Shown here piece by piece: positions 1-13,800 of a stretch of 64,000 bases of DNA. The notes below the pieces were generated by a model. It did no database searches. It saw nothing but the letters and a program-made list of their open reading frames with translations, and was not told the origin of the DNA. This stretch comes from Tetramitus jugosus (lineage: Eukaryota > Heterolobosea > Eutetramitea > Acrasida > Vahlkampfiidae): the NCBI GenBank assembly GCA_937625935.1, contig OW569349.1:372001-436000 (forward strand), given 5' to 3'. Position 1 is the stretch's first letter. Each line of letters begins with the position of its first letter. A program made the translations under genes and the position numbers.

Positions 1-2998
1 CACGGTGTCAATATATTGGATCAAATAGTCTGTAGAAAGACTTGAAAGGAACTCGTTACCAATCTGTTGCACTCCCTTGAAGGCAATAGCGAGATACTTT
101 GGATCCAGAGGAATCTTGTTTGAGTCAGGTGATGGCTCCTCGCAGCATGAGGACAATATTGGCAAAATAATAGGCCATGAGCCAGAGAGTACTTGACCAC
201 ACTTATGAATTAGATTATTGATCGCATGTAAAACTTTTTCTCTGACATCTTTGTGCTCAGAGTCAAACATGAGTGCTAGAACCGAGAAAACATTTTGTTC
301 TAATGCAGAGTCAATTGACTTTGGTTTTTCATCTGTTTCAGACACAAATTTGTTATACTCGGGTCTTACTATAGCAAGAATTACACTGGTAACACTATCC
401 ACACCAAACTTTCGAACATTTTCTTCTGGATGATCCACCAAGAACAAAATATGCGCAGAGAAATAGCTCCAAATTAAATCGACTCGACTTGCATTAATCT
501 GAACAGTTTCAACCAGTTTTTGAGCTCCAAATAAGCGGGGCATTTCGTTTGGTGGTGTATTTTTCATTGTATCCTTCGAAAGACTACATAGAGCCTTAAG
601 GACAATGATCAAAGATTCTGAATCTAAATGTTCTGTGCTCTTGAATAGATTGTTGAGAGCTGCGTTCAAAATTTTCAAGTCCTCTTCCAATTCTCCCTTA
701 AAGTTATCGCGTGTCATTATAGATTCGAACAGTTGAAAATTCTTGAGTAGTAAATACCAGGACGATCCAAGCAAGCCTCCCAAGCAATGAGCAAAGTTGA
801 ATAAAATCTTGATCACTTGAACATTTTTTCTTGTAATTGGTGATAGTAGTTGATTGTTCGCGATATGAGGAGTAAACTTGCAGAGAGAAGTAAGGAAGGC
901 ATCACGTGGTGTCGCAAGGGCAGTCACTCCACAGGTATGAGTAAATAATAAATAGGTTCTCAAAATTAATTGTATCGTTTCCTCTTCTTCGCATCGTTCC
1001 AGCATTTGAGACAAAGCTGCCAGAACAGGGCACCATACATGTTCGATCATAATTTCACAAATCTATTGATTGTTTTGGTTAGATTGAAGTGCTCGATGAT
1101 CATAGGGTAGCATAAATTCACTAATTTCACGTTTATACATACTTCTCTGTTATGTTTAATCTTCTTTGCTGCTTCTTCTGACACTTCTTCATCAAGATCC
1201 AATTTGTGAATATCAGCCAGAATGCTCATTGATGTAGCTGTTACAGATATTGTTTCTAGAGCTAAAGCGAGGCATTCTTCCAGACTTGACATTGGAGCAC
1301 TTCGTTCAAGTAGCGTGTCCAATCGACTTTCTCGTCTTAAGTATTGCTGAAGGGAGAGCACAGAGGTTTGACTTTCTCTGATCATTCGCTGCACAAAATT
1401 ACAAATTGCGTTCACTAAATCGACAATAATGTATCCCTCATTGCTTGAGGATGATGTTTCAGAATTCTGTGGTATTTCCTCATATAATTGTTTAAAGACT
1501 GTTTGTTTCTGGACAATGGCTTTGATCACTTCAAAAGCTAATAGCTTGTACCACAACACACACTCAATATTTACCAAATTATAAATCCGCTGAAGCAATT
1601 CTTTACATTGCACTTTCTAATAATCAATTAAAATTCGAGTCAACAATCACATTTTGCTTTCAACAACAACAACAAAACACAAACATATGCAATATCACCG
1701 TACCATCACTCCATAATAGTATTGTACGATTGAAGATGCAATTCGATAGCATCTTACAATAAAAGTAAAGTCATTGATCGTTGCTGATGGATTATAAATG
1801 TTGCTCGAGATCAATGGACACACTTTTTCCTCAATGATCTGAACGAGTTGAGGATATTGAATAAGAAGTGTTGAATGAGTACTCAATATCGAATCCAACA
1901 ATTCCAATGCAAATAACTGAGACACTCCAGTGACATTGAGCCACATGGATGTATTTCCCTCCACAAACAAACAATAGTCGCGTAATAATAAATACAGGTT
2001 TTTAGCATGAGTGAACAAATGGTTCATATCCTCTTGTTGTTCATCGTTGACATCATCTTCATTCTCTTGGTGACTGTGAACAGTGATGGGCAAATCATTG
2101 TCCTCTCCTTTTGCTTCGCCTATAGAATGTGTGATCGGTGAGATGTTATTCGCTCACAAATTGCTGGTCGTAAAACAACAAGCAATATATATACACAAAC
2201 AAACAAAAGAGAAATCATGATTATTCTTACTTGTTTTGAGTGCCAGTTTTTCAAATAACACGACAGTGGCTTGTCGAATCGCAGCAGTAGCTGTATAGTG
2301 CACGTTTAATGCCTTGGACGAATGCAGCAAGAAACAGATTCTCAAAAGCTATAGGAACAGAAACAACATAGGAAATGTGAGCTCCCACACACACAATACA
2401 CAACCAAATGAACCAACCATGATATATGCGCACACACAAACAATATTGTAATGTAAATACCTTTGCCAATGTTGTTTGATTCAATTCGTATTCATTCGAA
2501 GTAAAAACTGTTAATGCCAACTGTAAAATCTTCAATTGAACTTGTTCTTCATTGTTTTCGCCAGAGAGACGTGCCACTGTCTCTACAATGATATTTAGCC
2601 CTGCCTATGTGTGCCGAATGAAAATGTTTGGTTGTCTTTGTAAGCTTTTATTGTGTTCGCGAACACTAAAACAACCCAAAGAATAAAACTGAAGGGGGAT
2701 TACACATATGACATACGATTGGTACAGCAGAATGCAACAGCAATTGCTGCATTGACGACAATGAAGTCACAATCAGTTTGGTCACTTTGCTTTCACATGC
2801 CAACAAAAATGGCTTCAAAATTTCTTCATTTGTTCTGACTGCTTTCGATTGATTGACATTATCGTCATCTACTTGTTCCTGTATGGATCTCAACTGCCTA
2901 ATGCCACGATCAGCAGCATCCTTGATGTGAGGATGCTTTTTTCTGGCTTCTTCCGACAGAGAACGTAATTCACTCTGCAACACTCGAATTAAGCTCAT
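1..2998 (-). CDS. MON2: MON2 homologue (Sec7-related Golgi/endosome trafficking scaffold), 3' end beyond window
   Basis: MON2 is a large ARF-GEF-related scaffold, without a Sec7 catalytic domain, that works with DOP1 and flippases in endosome-to-Golgi transport. Six minus-strand exons join in phase: 2717-2998, 2461-2604, 2231-2348, 1704-2119, 1143-1616 and 1062 to the window edge, giving 832 codons. Introns are about 80-112 nt; four have GTATGT/GTATTT/GTAAGA-like donors and one has GTACGG. The N-terminus matches the MON2 DCB region (LRSLSEEARKKHPHIKDAA). Exon 3 has ATAAIRQATVVLFEK, exon 4 has LFALELLDSILS and KVCPLI, and exon 6 has CPVLAALSQMLE, TPRDAFLTSLCKF and the NFAHCLGGLLGSSW block, all in family order. 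The frame stays open to base 1, so the C-terminal half lies outside. The ATG is 196 bp from the divergent GET2-like start. Identification is by remembered family similarity and is firm. Confidence 0.9.
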
Positions 2999-3194
2999 TG
3001 TTTAGTTTCGGAGCTGCAGTGAGATGATGTTCGTTGTGTTTGTTGTGATCTGTGTGTTGGTTCTTTTTTTCGAGCGGTCAAATTCCATGGATAGTCCTTT
3101 ACTCCGTTTTTGATGCACAAGTTCTTTGTTGTGTGGGTGGAAAAAACGATCAAGCAAACACGCACCCAACAACCTTTGAAAAAAAAACAATCAA
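2999..3194. promoter_or_regulatory. Bidirectional intergenic region, MON2 / GET2-like
   Basis: These 196 bp separate two divergent ATGs, so both promoters and 5' UTRs must lie here. A T/A-rich run (poly-A at 3178-3189) sits directly before the plus-strand start. No specific factor site was recognised. Confidence 0.4.
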
Positions 3195-4556
3195 ATGACG
3201 GAGGAGAACTTAACTGGTGCTTCACCAACTACTGCCGCTGATGCCACTAAACCCAAGAGAACTCTAACCGACGAAGAAAAACGAAAGCTTCTTGCCGCCA
3301 AAAGAAGACAAAAAGTTTTACAGCGCGGAAATGCATTCTTGAAGGATCCAGAAAATGCTCTGAACAAAAGTACTGATGCTGGTGAGGCTCATACACCAGT
3401 CAAGGCTTCTGCTTCTTCTTCATTGTCATCATCACCATTCTCAACATCAATCTATAATAATACTGCTGGACAACACGACAATGAACTTCATGAGTTTCCA
3501 ACAGTGTCTACACCTGGATTGTCTTCTTCAGTCAACACAGTTCTATTTGCTTCACCCAGTACAATGGACACACCAAGAACACCAAAGACACCAGAGACAC
3601 CTGAAGAGTCATCTCCTACAATGGACGCGAACACTCCACAGCCTACACTGCGATTGAATCAAGGTTCACCATTGTCACCCAATGTGGATTTGATGACACC
3701 ATTGGTGCACTTGTACAAGTCACAGATGAACAATAATCAGAGAAGAGTGTTGCAAGAGACTGAGAGTCTCATACCAGATGAAGAAGAAGAAGAAGAAGAG
3801 GGAGAGGAACAATACAGCGGCAGAAATAATGATAATAGTCAAAATAATAATAATAATAATCAGGAGACAAGAGGCAGATTGATTGATGCAAATCAATCTC
3901 ATGTACCATCCGATCATCATTCTTCAATGAGAAACAATGAAAGGCAGGAGCATCAACAGCATCAGCAAATGGATCAACAGTCAGTGCAGAAACAATTGAG
4001 CGAGGATTCTGCTGTACTTGCAACGTCAGGAGAAGACAAATTAACAAGATTTATGCAAAAGCTTCGCATGGTTTTAATTGTTTTACTGTCAGTGTATTCG
4101 GCAGTCTATGCTTGTTTTGCTCCGTGTGATACGATTGCTCAATCCTATTTGCACAGCAATAATGAATTATTTGCATCTGAAAATGTCAACTCGAATACAT
4201 GGATGGGACACAATCATTGTCCACAGAGAGCCGCAAAATCATTGATGAATTTTGAATGGAAAGAAATATCGATCAAAGATGTGTCCACTTGGCCATACCT
4301 CCCACCACTAACATTGTTTGTGACCATTCAATTAATCGTGATCGTGCCTCGCCTTATTCGATATATAACGGTCAAGAAGAACAAGAACGGGCAATCCATG
4401 TTGGATATGTTTTTGTTTGCTCTGCAAATGTATGGTCGTGTAAGGCGGTTGCTGAGAGAGATATGTTTGTTTATATTTACTTATGTTATGGTTGTTATCT
4501 CCCTCAAGTTCGCAGCAACCCAGGTGGGCTTCCAAGTTTCTTCATCCACTCTCTGA
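3195..4556 (+). CDS. GET2/CAML-like ER membrane receptor candidate
   Basis: A 453-residue protein with a basic N-terminus, a long Ser/Thr/Pro/Asn/Gln and acidic linker, and three C-terminal membrane segments at roughly residues 291-310, 369-390 and 420-445. This is the layout of GET2/CAML, which with GET1/WRB takes tail-anchored proteins from the GET3 ATPase at the ER. The N-terminal segment (LTDEEKRKLLAAKRRQKVLQ, residues 24-43) closely resembles the GET3-binding N-terminal helix of GET2 (acidic start, then a RRQ-type basic patch), followed by a GN near residue 45. The rest is too low in complexity to judge. The stop lies 9 bp from the stop of the convergent AK7 gene. Architecture and N-terminal motif support the call; homology is inferred and untested. 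Confidence 0.55.
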   Translation: MTEENLTGASPTTAADATKPKRTLTDEEKRKLLAAKRRQKVLQRGNAFLKDPENALNKSTDAGEAHTPVKASASSSLSSSPFSTSIYNNTAGQHDNELHEFPTVSTPGLSSSVNTVLFASPSTMDTPRTPKTPETPEESSPTMDANTPQPTLRLNQGSPLSPNVDLMTPLVHLYKSQMNNNQRRVLQETESLIPDEEEEEEEGEEQYSGRNNDNSQNNNNNNQETRGRLIDANQSHVPSDHHSSMRNNERQEHQQHQQMDQQSVQKQLSEDSAVLATSGEDKLTRFMQKLRMVLIVLLSVYSAVYACFAPCDTIAQSYLHSNNELFASENVNSNTWMGHNHCPQRAAKSLMNFEWKEISIKDVSTWPYLPPLTLFVTIQLIVIVPRLIRYITVKKNKNGQSMLDMFLFALQMYGRVRRLLREICLFIFTYVMVVISLKFAATQVGFQVSSSTL

Positions 4557-4565
4557 ATAAATGTA

Positions 4566-7348
4566 TTACTTGTTATGTGCCGAGTATTGATCTGCTACAT
4601 TGAACAGATATTGAGCCAAGTAGTCAATTGGATCTTCAGGTTTCACTTGTACAACTTCGACAAGTCCTTGTGACAAACATGGAATGATGTGGTCCATGAG
4701 GAAGGATCTAAGTGGTTGTGCTTTCATCTCCAACATCATTCTCTCTAGTTCTTGAACTTCTTGTAACCTCTCTTGGTCTCTTTTCCTTGTTTGCTCTCTT
4801 TCTTCCAATTCTCTTTTCTCCCGGGCAATACGTTCTTTCTCTTCTTTCTCGAGTCGTTCAGCCTCCAATCGCTGCCTCTCTTCTTCAGCTTTTGCGATAG
4901 CTTCCAGTTCTTCTTCGGAAGGTCCATAATTATGAGGTTCTCCAACAAAGTCTTGGACGGAATCAAATAATTCCTCTAGGGTTGAATCAACTCCAACAAT
5001 TATATCCTTACTAATTGGTTGGACTTTAGATTTTGTAATCATTCCTTCCAAACAACCAACAACGGTATTCCCGCCCATACTACCCTTCCTGAATTCCTCC
5101 ATTCTTCGATTAAATCGTTCGGCGTTCGCTACTCCTGATTCAATCAAACGATCCAATCGGTTGTTCAATGCACTTTCTTCAGCATTCAACATGATCACAT
5201 ATTCTGGCATAAAAGAGGGATTCGCTTTAAAGTTGGATGTTCTTTCATCTTCTTCCTTTTCCTCATCATCTTCTTCTCGGTCTTCTTCGTCGTTTTCTTC
5301 CTGCTCTTCCTCAACTTCTTCCTCTTCCTCTTCTTGCTCGTCTTCCCCTCCTTCTTCTTGCCTCAGGAGCATTAACATTTTGGCTTGAATCACAGTCTTT
5401 GGATAGCCCTCTAGAATCCAGCCTTGGTTTTTGCACCTCCTTTGTGACAATCGATGTTTCACCATTCCAGTTATTGCTTTGTCGCTGAATCGATTCGAGG
5501 TATCCAATAATGATGTTATCTTCTTGCTTTTTGCAATTTTTACTCTAAGAATGGATCGTGGGTCGTCAGGTTCCAGTTCTTCCTCCTCCAATGGTTCAGG
5601 TTCAGGTGGGATACCCTCTCCTTCTTCGTCAAACTCTCCAATTTCTTCCATGACTTGCGCGAGAAGCTCTTCTTCTTCTTGTACGTCAATATCCTCATCT
5701 TCTTGTGCTTGTTTCTCTTCTTGACCCGTTTCATTTTCACTTTCCTCGTCACCTTTCTCCTTGTTTTCCTCTTCCGAATCAGATCCTTGTTGTTCTTCAA
5801 GTTGTGCCAATCTCTCTTCTTCTTTTTCTCTTGCTCTTTCTTCTTCTCTCTCTTCCTTCAACTGTACCAACTTAGATTGAATTAATTGTTCATGGTCTTT
5901 TTTCATTCTATCAATGAGATCTAACCTATCTTGAACACTCTTCTCGTACGTTCTCTCCCGTAATATTCTTTCTTGATCAAGGGCAAACAACTCATCCTCC
6001 CAATTCTTCTCTCTTTCCAAATATTCGGTGATCATATCGTGTATTGTCAGATATTCGATTTTATATTGCTTTGCAATGTGTTGGGCTAGAACAGACTTGC
6101 CTGATAGTGGAGGTCCGAGAGTGACGATCCTTAGTGGTGCGAGATTCCTCCTTTTCTCATATTCTGTTCTCAACTGTTTCATGTTGGCAATCATACCCTC
6201 TTGATACTTCCATTCGATATCCAAGCTCGAAACTACTCCCGACTCAAAATCAAATTTCAAGTCTAATGTCAAGTAATCTGTATATTCGTAGTTCTGAAGA
6301 TTCTTCTCGGATATGGGTTCAAGTTCCTCTGGCCCATGGAACACTTTCGCTATTGATTGCATCACTTCGTTAAATTTATGTTGTGAGTGATCAACGGCGA
6401 TCATGTATTGCTCGATCTCTTCTGGTTCTTCATCTTCAGGAAATACACCACCTATTAGACGCTGGCAAATACGTGCAACATCATCCACATGGATGAGAGG
6501 TAAATGATTTCCTCCATCGATGAAACTCGGAAGTCTTGGAATATCTCCCATCCAAGCAAGTTTAAAGAATTGATGTAACATTTCTTCTCCCCTTCCGTAC
6601 ATTATCCCAGAGAAGAGAATAAATGTCTTTAGGGTCGTGCAATTCGCTTTTCTCACTCGTTTTTCGATCTGAAAAGCTAACCATTAGTATTTGATTGACA
6701 AATTTTGCTGTTGTACAACAAATTTCATACCTCTAGAAAAGTTTTGTAATCAACATGTGGTCTTCGAGAAACTACAGCCTCCTCAGATATTGGTTCATAG
6801 TCCCTCCGTTTGGGCGGAGGAATATCTATAAGTTGAGTTTCATTCAAGTAATCATTTCCTGTACTCAGATTTTCTTCGACGTCATTCTTATTTTCCTTGT
6901 CTTCGTGTCGTTCTTCATCATCATCATCTTTGCCTTCTTCGTTCCTATCTTCGTTCCCATCATCGACTTCTTTCTCTGATACTTCATCTTCCTCCTCCTC
7001 TTCCTCTGGAATGTAATCTCGTTTTGTTCGAGCCCAACTGATCACACTCGAGACCAGAATGAATGCTTTGCGATTGTTGTATTGTGCGCTTTCCAGAATC
7101 TTAATGGCGTATTTGGCATCTTCAATCGTGTCAGTTAAACGATACACAATTACATCTGCTTCCAGAATGGCTTGCTTAATCACAGCTGGGTCCTTGCTGA
7201 GATGTCTTGTGATGTACTGAGGACACAATGGCAAACCGTCCTCTGACAACATACGACCGGTCCCCATTAGTTCATTCAATGGAGAGTTCAAGTACTCACA
7301 TAGTACATTTTCAAAGTAGCCATCAGCATTGTTGATAAAAACCTTCAT
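4566..7348 (-). CDS. AK7: Adenylate kinase 7 homologue (flagellar)
   Basis: Two exons, 6731-7348 and 4566-6668, separated by a 62-nt intron with donor GTATGA and acceptor TTTTCAG, give 906 residues against about 720 in human AK7. The order is an N-terminal Rossmann/epimerase-like module (MKVFINNADGYF; LVSSVISWAR; YGRGEEMLHQFFKLAWMG; IHVDDVA), an adenylate kinase domain with Walker A GPPLSGKS, a lid segment NQGWILEGYPKT, then a charged coiled coil and a C-terminal Dpy-30 motif (PLRSFLMDHIIPCL; PEDPIDYLAQYLF). AK7 buffers adenylates in cilia and its Dpy-30 motif docks to axonemal complexes. Acidic runs in exon 1 and between Walker A and the lid account for the extra length. The start was set at ATG 7348 because the open frame upstream begins at TTG and MKVFIN aligns with the family N-terminus. 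Confidence 0.9.
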
Positions 7349-7803
7349 CTTCTTGAAGTTGATCTGATCATAAAAACGTTCTGTTTGTCGTAAAACCAAA
7401 CCCAAAAGAAAAGGCGCGTATCCAGTCAGTTCATGTCGCAGTATCTCATGTCAAGCAAACATTTTGACTCTTGGCTGTCATATGACAGGTAAATAACTAG
7501 TTGTGTGATACTTTTTTTGAGCCACCCTTTCTCCAAGGCAGCAGGAGTCGCGTTGACGGCGTTATGATTTCTTCCAATCCCCATCACACATCAAAACTTC
7601 GGGTATATCTCAAGATACACAAAACATGCATGTTATTATTAATCCGGCCAAACTATTGTGACAAACAAACAAGAACAACCAAAACATCCTTCCTTTTTGA
7701 TCAATCTTGAATCACTTTCATCTTTTGCACAAAAACATCATCAAACACAAATAACAACTGCAGTGCCACCATCACTGATTTGAAAATTTTCCGATTACCT
7801 CCA
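7349..7803. promoter_or_regulatory. Intergenic region between AK7 and the IQ-repeat giant
   Basis: This 455-bp gap separates divergent starts. Only short, non-conserved open frames occur in it. The part nearest the plus gene is rich in ACA/CAA, which is usual for 5' UTRs in this window. No RNA gene or clear factor site was seen. Confidence 0.4.
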
Positions 7804-10800
7804 ATGGGCAATGAACTTGCGAGCAACAGAAATAGTGTCGCTATGACAAGAGAGGAATTATCAGAGAACATTCAATCGCAATTGTCCAATGACACGACGA
7901 CTACTACTGCCACCATCAACAACAACAACGATGGCTACTTTGGTAGTCGATCTGATTCAGCATCCAATAACAACAACAATCATAACAATAACCATTCCAA
8001 CAACAACCACCATCACCACTACCACCAACACCATTTATCATCACCAGCGTCATCCATATCTTCTCCATCGTCAGTGAACAACAACATTTCAAAATCACCA
8101 CCACCATTCTCCTCCCACTCTTCTCCATCTCCCTCTCCATCATCGACTGACATTTTTCCATCACTGAATCAACAACAACAACAACAGACGACTGCATCAC
8201 CCTTGTTGTCGCATTCACTGCCATCGCCATCTTCATCGTCATCGTTACAAATGATGAAACGCATGTCCACCCGGTCTTCCAAGTCAACAACAACCGCATC
8301 TGATGAACCGTTCGAAGTCATCATGTTGAGTCGATTGAGACACATGGTGAGAGATCAGGATTTGCACTCGAAAATTTATGATTCATCTGCCAGCACAGAC
8401 ACGCACAGTGGTGGTAGCAACATTACGCAAACAAACACCACTATCAACAATTATACCAATGACTCGAGCAGTAGCAGCAGCACAAGTGTAACACCAAGAA
8501 GTTTGTCTTCACAGGTTAGCAGTGTAGGAGTAGGACCACATTTCCCTTCTGCGGTCCAACTGTCCAGAAAGTATAGCTCTGTGGCATCATCGTACCTCAG
8601 CCCTCATGATTTCTCCACTGCCTATGCCAATTATTCATCAGGGGATTCAGCCCGGTTTCGAAGCTTGTCTAATGCGCTCAAGGTTGCACCTCATGCGACA
8701 ATGAGCACTCGGCGATATCATTCTGAGGAGATATTTGATGATGATGACACGACCCGTGATGCGTACGATGATGACGAATACACTGAATCTCTATCGAATT
8801 CTGAAATTATAAAATCATTTGGAAGACAAAACTCGATGAATTATTTGGATGAGGCAGACCTAACATCCGAGAATAGTTCGCCTGGTCTCGAGAAAGTGAA
8901 GAGGAGCAAGCCATTGCTCATGCGGAATCCAATTAAAGCATTGAGGAAACACAAAGTTCGACTCGAGCAAATACAAGAAGAGAAGAAGCGAAATCGAATG
9001 TCGAAGCAGTTGCAGAAACAAAGAGAGATTGCCAAGCAAGAAACTGAACATGCTTTGGCTGTGAGACAGGATGAAGCACAAACAATTGATTATTGGGTGA
9101 GTTATCAACGAGCACTTAGTCATATCGGTCGAAATAATATCCGAAGAGAAATTAGGCGCTTAGATCCTCAGAACAAGTATTTGACGTCGCGAATTAGGAG
9201 ACACTATGAATTCGAAATGCAGCATCAATCCAAAAAGAAAACGAGGTTTAAATTTTTTACGAAGAGAACAAAGAATAGCGAATTGGAGGACAAGAGATCA
9301 GCGCTAGAAAAATCAATCAGCGATATTCGCCAAGCGAAGGATCTATGTCTTATTTATGGTTTGGATTTGGAGTGTTTAGCCCCCTTGGTGCCTGATTCTG
9401 ATATCAAAAAAATTCGAAAGGAGTTAATAGCGGTACCAGAGTGTCCTATAGATATGTTTGCAGATCAAGGTATGTCTTCTATTGTTTTCTTTATGAACTG
9501 GATCATTCGATAGAGGATAAAAACCACTGACTATCCATAACTACTAGACAATCGAGCCCCAATCAAACGGTTAATTTTAAGATGGATTAATAGTGTGTTA
9601 CTACATTATGAATCAATACCCGATCTCGAAAGCTTTGATATAGAGTGGACTGTTATTACGGTACGACATATCTACTACGCGATTTTAAATCAATATCGGA
9701 TTCCGTATCCCCTTTCTGAGTTAACTTTGTTCAAAAGTGAACCTGAGACTGAATCTGAACAACACTACATACATGAAATGGCAGTTTTAATATTGTCTAT
9801 TGAATTGTTTAAGGACATGTATATCGAAAGAAGAGCCTATGAAAAAATTACTGAATATTCGGCCTACGGTGTTGCGTACTCATCTGTGCAAGAGAATACT
9901 CGACACCTCAACGAGGCAACTACCATTATTCAAAGTATTCCCCGAAATAGTTACAACGTTACTCGGCTCTCTGTAAAAGTCAATCTCTCGATCAGAGGCC
10001 AATCCTCAATTAGAACTCGCGTCGAGATCAGTCACATTATTAAGAGTATGAATGGTGTCGAACTGTCACAAGCTATGATAAGGTTGCATATGAACCGTAG
10101 CTTCCCATGGGGCGAGCAAAATACTTGCCGTATTCAATCCGCTATTAGGAGCTCTTTGGATATGTGTAGTAGATTTACTTCTCTATTATCGAGTACAGTT
10201 ATTTCTGCGAGTACTCTGTCACATGTCGAGACAAAACGAACTAGTTCAGAAACTTATATCTTACAAAGTATGATACGAATGTTCCGGACTCATCGTGTCA
10301 ATACTCAAGCCATACTTAATAATGTTCTATCGAACATCAGACTCGCAATGATACAGAAAAATATCCAGAAGCAGCTTCATGATATCATGTGCGTAGAGGG
10401 ATCATTTAGAAAGACATTACGTTCATTGGACCGTCACTCAAAATGTGTGGCAACATCTCGATCACAGGCTCTCATTCGAAGCAAACGCTCGAATTCTACC
10501 TGTCTATTCTCTATTGAGAGAGTAGTATCATTGCAGGCTCTATGTCGAACTCACTCCACAATTTGTGACAAAGTGTTGATGTCTCACGGTGCACTACTAC
10601 AACAAGCCGTTGTTAGATTGTACGTAACGAGAGTGGAGCAGATATCCTTGCTCTGCCATGTTGGTTCCCACCAAGCAGTTGTTAGAAAAAACTGCAGAAA
10701 TTCGCATTTAGAAAATGACAGTAAGTGTCTTTTGCTCATAGAAAGTGTTCTGAGTTGCTCTTTAGTTTCGAAAAAGCTACTGTGCTTATATCACGCTCAG

Positions 10801-13800
10801 ATATTAATTTGCAACTCGTCCCAATGTGGTCTTATCACAGCCGATACACTTATACAAAATACTCTCGTCATGAAGATTCAAGCCACTGCTCGGAAATTCG
10901 AGCTTGGTAAGCGCCCAGGCATTGAAAGATGCACAAACATTCAATGCTGTATTTACACAGCAAACACCCCATCTCTTTCCACGATGTTTAGAGGTACTCT
11001 CTGTATTCAAAGTCTAATTCGCTCATCTTTGGTGGACAAAATACATGATGCCCAATGTAAGTTGGAGCTGCTCACAGCGACAAAGAGGCGGTGGGGTGCT
11101 CAAAACTTGCTTCATGGAACTCAATTTAATTTATCTCCCCTTCATTGCATAATACGACTCTCTGCCCTAAAATGGAAGAGCCAATTGGTTGAGAAGGATG
11201 TGAAATGTCTTCAAGGAGTACTTACAAGTTGGAGGACAAAAGCAAACGAAAGAGAATATTATGTGTACACATTACCAGCGTCAATCAAGTCCTGCATTCA
11301 ACGCTCCCAAGTGACTGATGATCGACAGCTGATGATTAATGTAAATACGGTGATATCTCAAATATTGACAGTCCGTGAGAACAATACGAAATTCCAAAAA
11401 TGTTCAGTAATATCTGCAATACTGAGAAGGATGAACTATCAACTAAATCTAGATAATGATTTGATAATGATCCAGAGTATTGCTCGATCTCTGAACTTTA
11501 AAATTTATGAAGACGTGGAAGCAATTAAGAGTATAATACGTACGAAGCTTCTAACCTCCTATGAAGATTTTGCACACAATATCTCCAAGCTTAGTTCATT
11601 GATCAGAAGGGAATTGAATACTTCGCTGATACCAAAAGTTCTGGTCCTGCAAATCTCTCTTCGCTCGAACCTTTTCTCCTGTAACAACTTAGCAATAATT
11701 AGAGCTCTAATTACTATATCTTCTTGTTTTCGGACATCACTGCGCAGGGGAGAAGGATCAGTTGGCGACTACCTCTACAGTACGATTCGAAGTAGTCAAG
11801 TTAACCCACCGTTCAGTCAAGCGGTAGGCACTCAATCTGTCTGCAGATCACACAGTTCAATGTTAGCTCCCGATTCCGTCAGAGTAGCGCAATGTACTGC
11901 AAGAATGGCTCTAGATAGGAGAATTCTCTCATCGAGTGACAGAGTACTATGTGACACTTCGGCTATGATTGTCACTCGTGGTCACTTATTGGGAGCATTT
12001 AATACTGTGTCACTCATTCAAAGCAACATTAGAAGAAGCGTCAACACCAAGAAAACCTGTGTAATAATACAGAACATAGTACGAATGGCACTACTTCACA
12101 CGAGTAAGCTCTCTTCTCCTTGGGACCTTCAAGCGGTGATTAGTTCTCGATGTGTGAGTGTGCTTTCTCCTGTCTCTTGTTCAATTGTGCAGTCAATGAC
12201 TAGAGGAGGAGATCTGAAAATATCATTTAAACCTACCATTGCAATACAAGCCTTGTTTTCTTTGCAAGGATATGCGAAGATTAGCACCACTGCGCTAAGT
12301 GCAGAGTTGTTTAGCTTCGAGAAAAGGCAACAAGCAACACTTAAAAAGTTAGATATCATCAAGCTACAGGCAAGATCTCGCTCAATTCAGGGAATTGAAG
12401 ACTGCCATAATGGCATACGTCAAGTTCAAGCAACTATACGCTCTCTACTCTTAAATGCGTCATACGGCCCAATCAAATTACAGCAATTGGCACAAATTAC
12501 AACAATTCAATCAGGAGTCATATCGTCCTCTGAGAACAATTTTGATACCGAGGCTTTACGATGCTGTATTTCAAGGACACATGGCGGTCGACAGCTCTCT
12601 GAATGTTATCAAGCAATTATCATATTGGAGGCTGCTGCTCGTTGGAGTTTCCAAGCTAAAAGATGTGAGAAGATTAGTATCACTGCGCTAAGTGCGAGCT
12701 CTTTTAGTTGGGAGAAGAGATACCCAACAGCACGCAAAAACATTGATATCACGAAGATACAAGCAATATCTAGAGCAATTCGAGACAATTATGAAGACTT
12801 CTGTCGAGTTAAAGCGAGTATTCAGACATCTCTACTCTTACATGTGTCATATGAAGTATCTATTCAATCACTTCTGAGGCAACAACTTGTAAGAATTAAT
12901 CACGATCATTGCATCCAGTTGTCAGCAGTTACTAGGAGCTCCCTTGGCAGATCGAAGGACATTCTCCCCATCAGAGTTATGCAAGGTCATATTCGTGCAT
13001 CTCAACATCACATATCACCCAATCAAATTGCAATGATCCAATCAAGAATCAGACCTACCCTTAAGAACAATTTTGATACTGAAACTTTAAGATGCTGTAT
13101 TTCAAGGACACGTGACAGTATGCAGTTCTCTGGATGTTATCGAGTAATCGCAATATTGGAGGCTGCTGTTCGCATAAATCTTGAAGCTGAAGGATGCGAG
13201 ACGATTTATGTCACTACGCTTAATGCCCTTTCCCTCGCTAATGAGCGGATACAACAAGCAACTCTTAAAATGAAAGATATCATGAAGATACAAGCAATAT
13301 TTCGCTCACTTCAAGCAATTCAAAATACCTGCAAGGAAATATTCAGAGTTCAAGCAACTATACGCACATCTCAATCATTGAATAATTCTCATGAAACTGT
13401 GGCGATTGATCGTGTAAGTCAAACCTCTATTCAATCACTTCTGAGGCAGCAACTTTTAAGATTTAATCCCGATCATTGCATCCAGTTATCAACAATTATT
13501 AGAAGTTCCCTTGGCAGATCGAAGGATACCTTACTCATCAACATTATGCAAGGGCATATACGCTCAAATCAATGGAACTTATCACCCAATCAAATTGCAA
13601 TGATTCAATCAGAAATCAGATTTACTCAGAGGTATGATTTTGATACTAGGATTCTGCGCTTCTGTATGTTACGGGCACATGGTGGCATACAGCTCTCTGA
13701 GTATTGTAGAGCAATTACCATACTTGAGACTGCAACTCGTAGACGTCTCAAAGCTAAAGAATATGAAGCGATTCATGACACTGTGCTTAATGGTTGTGAG

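Noticed and set aside
218-433. 71-codon plus-strand frame near the left edge
   Set aside because: It is antisense to the well-supported last visible exon of MON2.
5161-5885. Ser- and Phe/Leu-rich plus-strand frames across AK7
   Set aside because: Antisense shadows of the Glu-rich coding runs of AK7 exon 2.
9548-9900. Calponin-homology domain in the giant protein
   Set aside because: The IKRLILRWINSVL stretch has a loose resemblance only; the rest of the CH pattern cannot be matched by eye.
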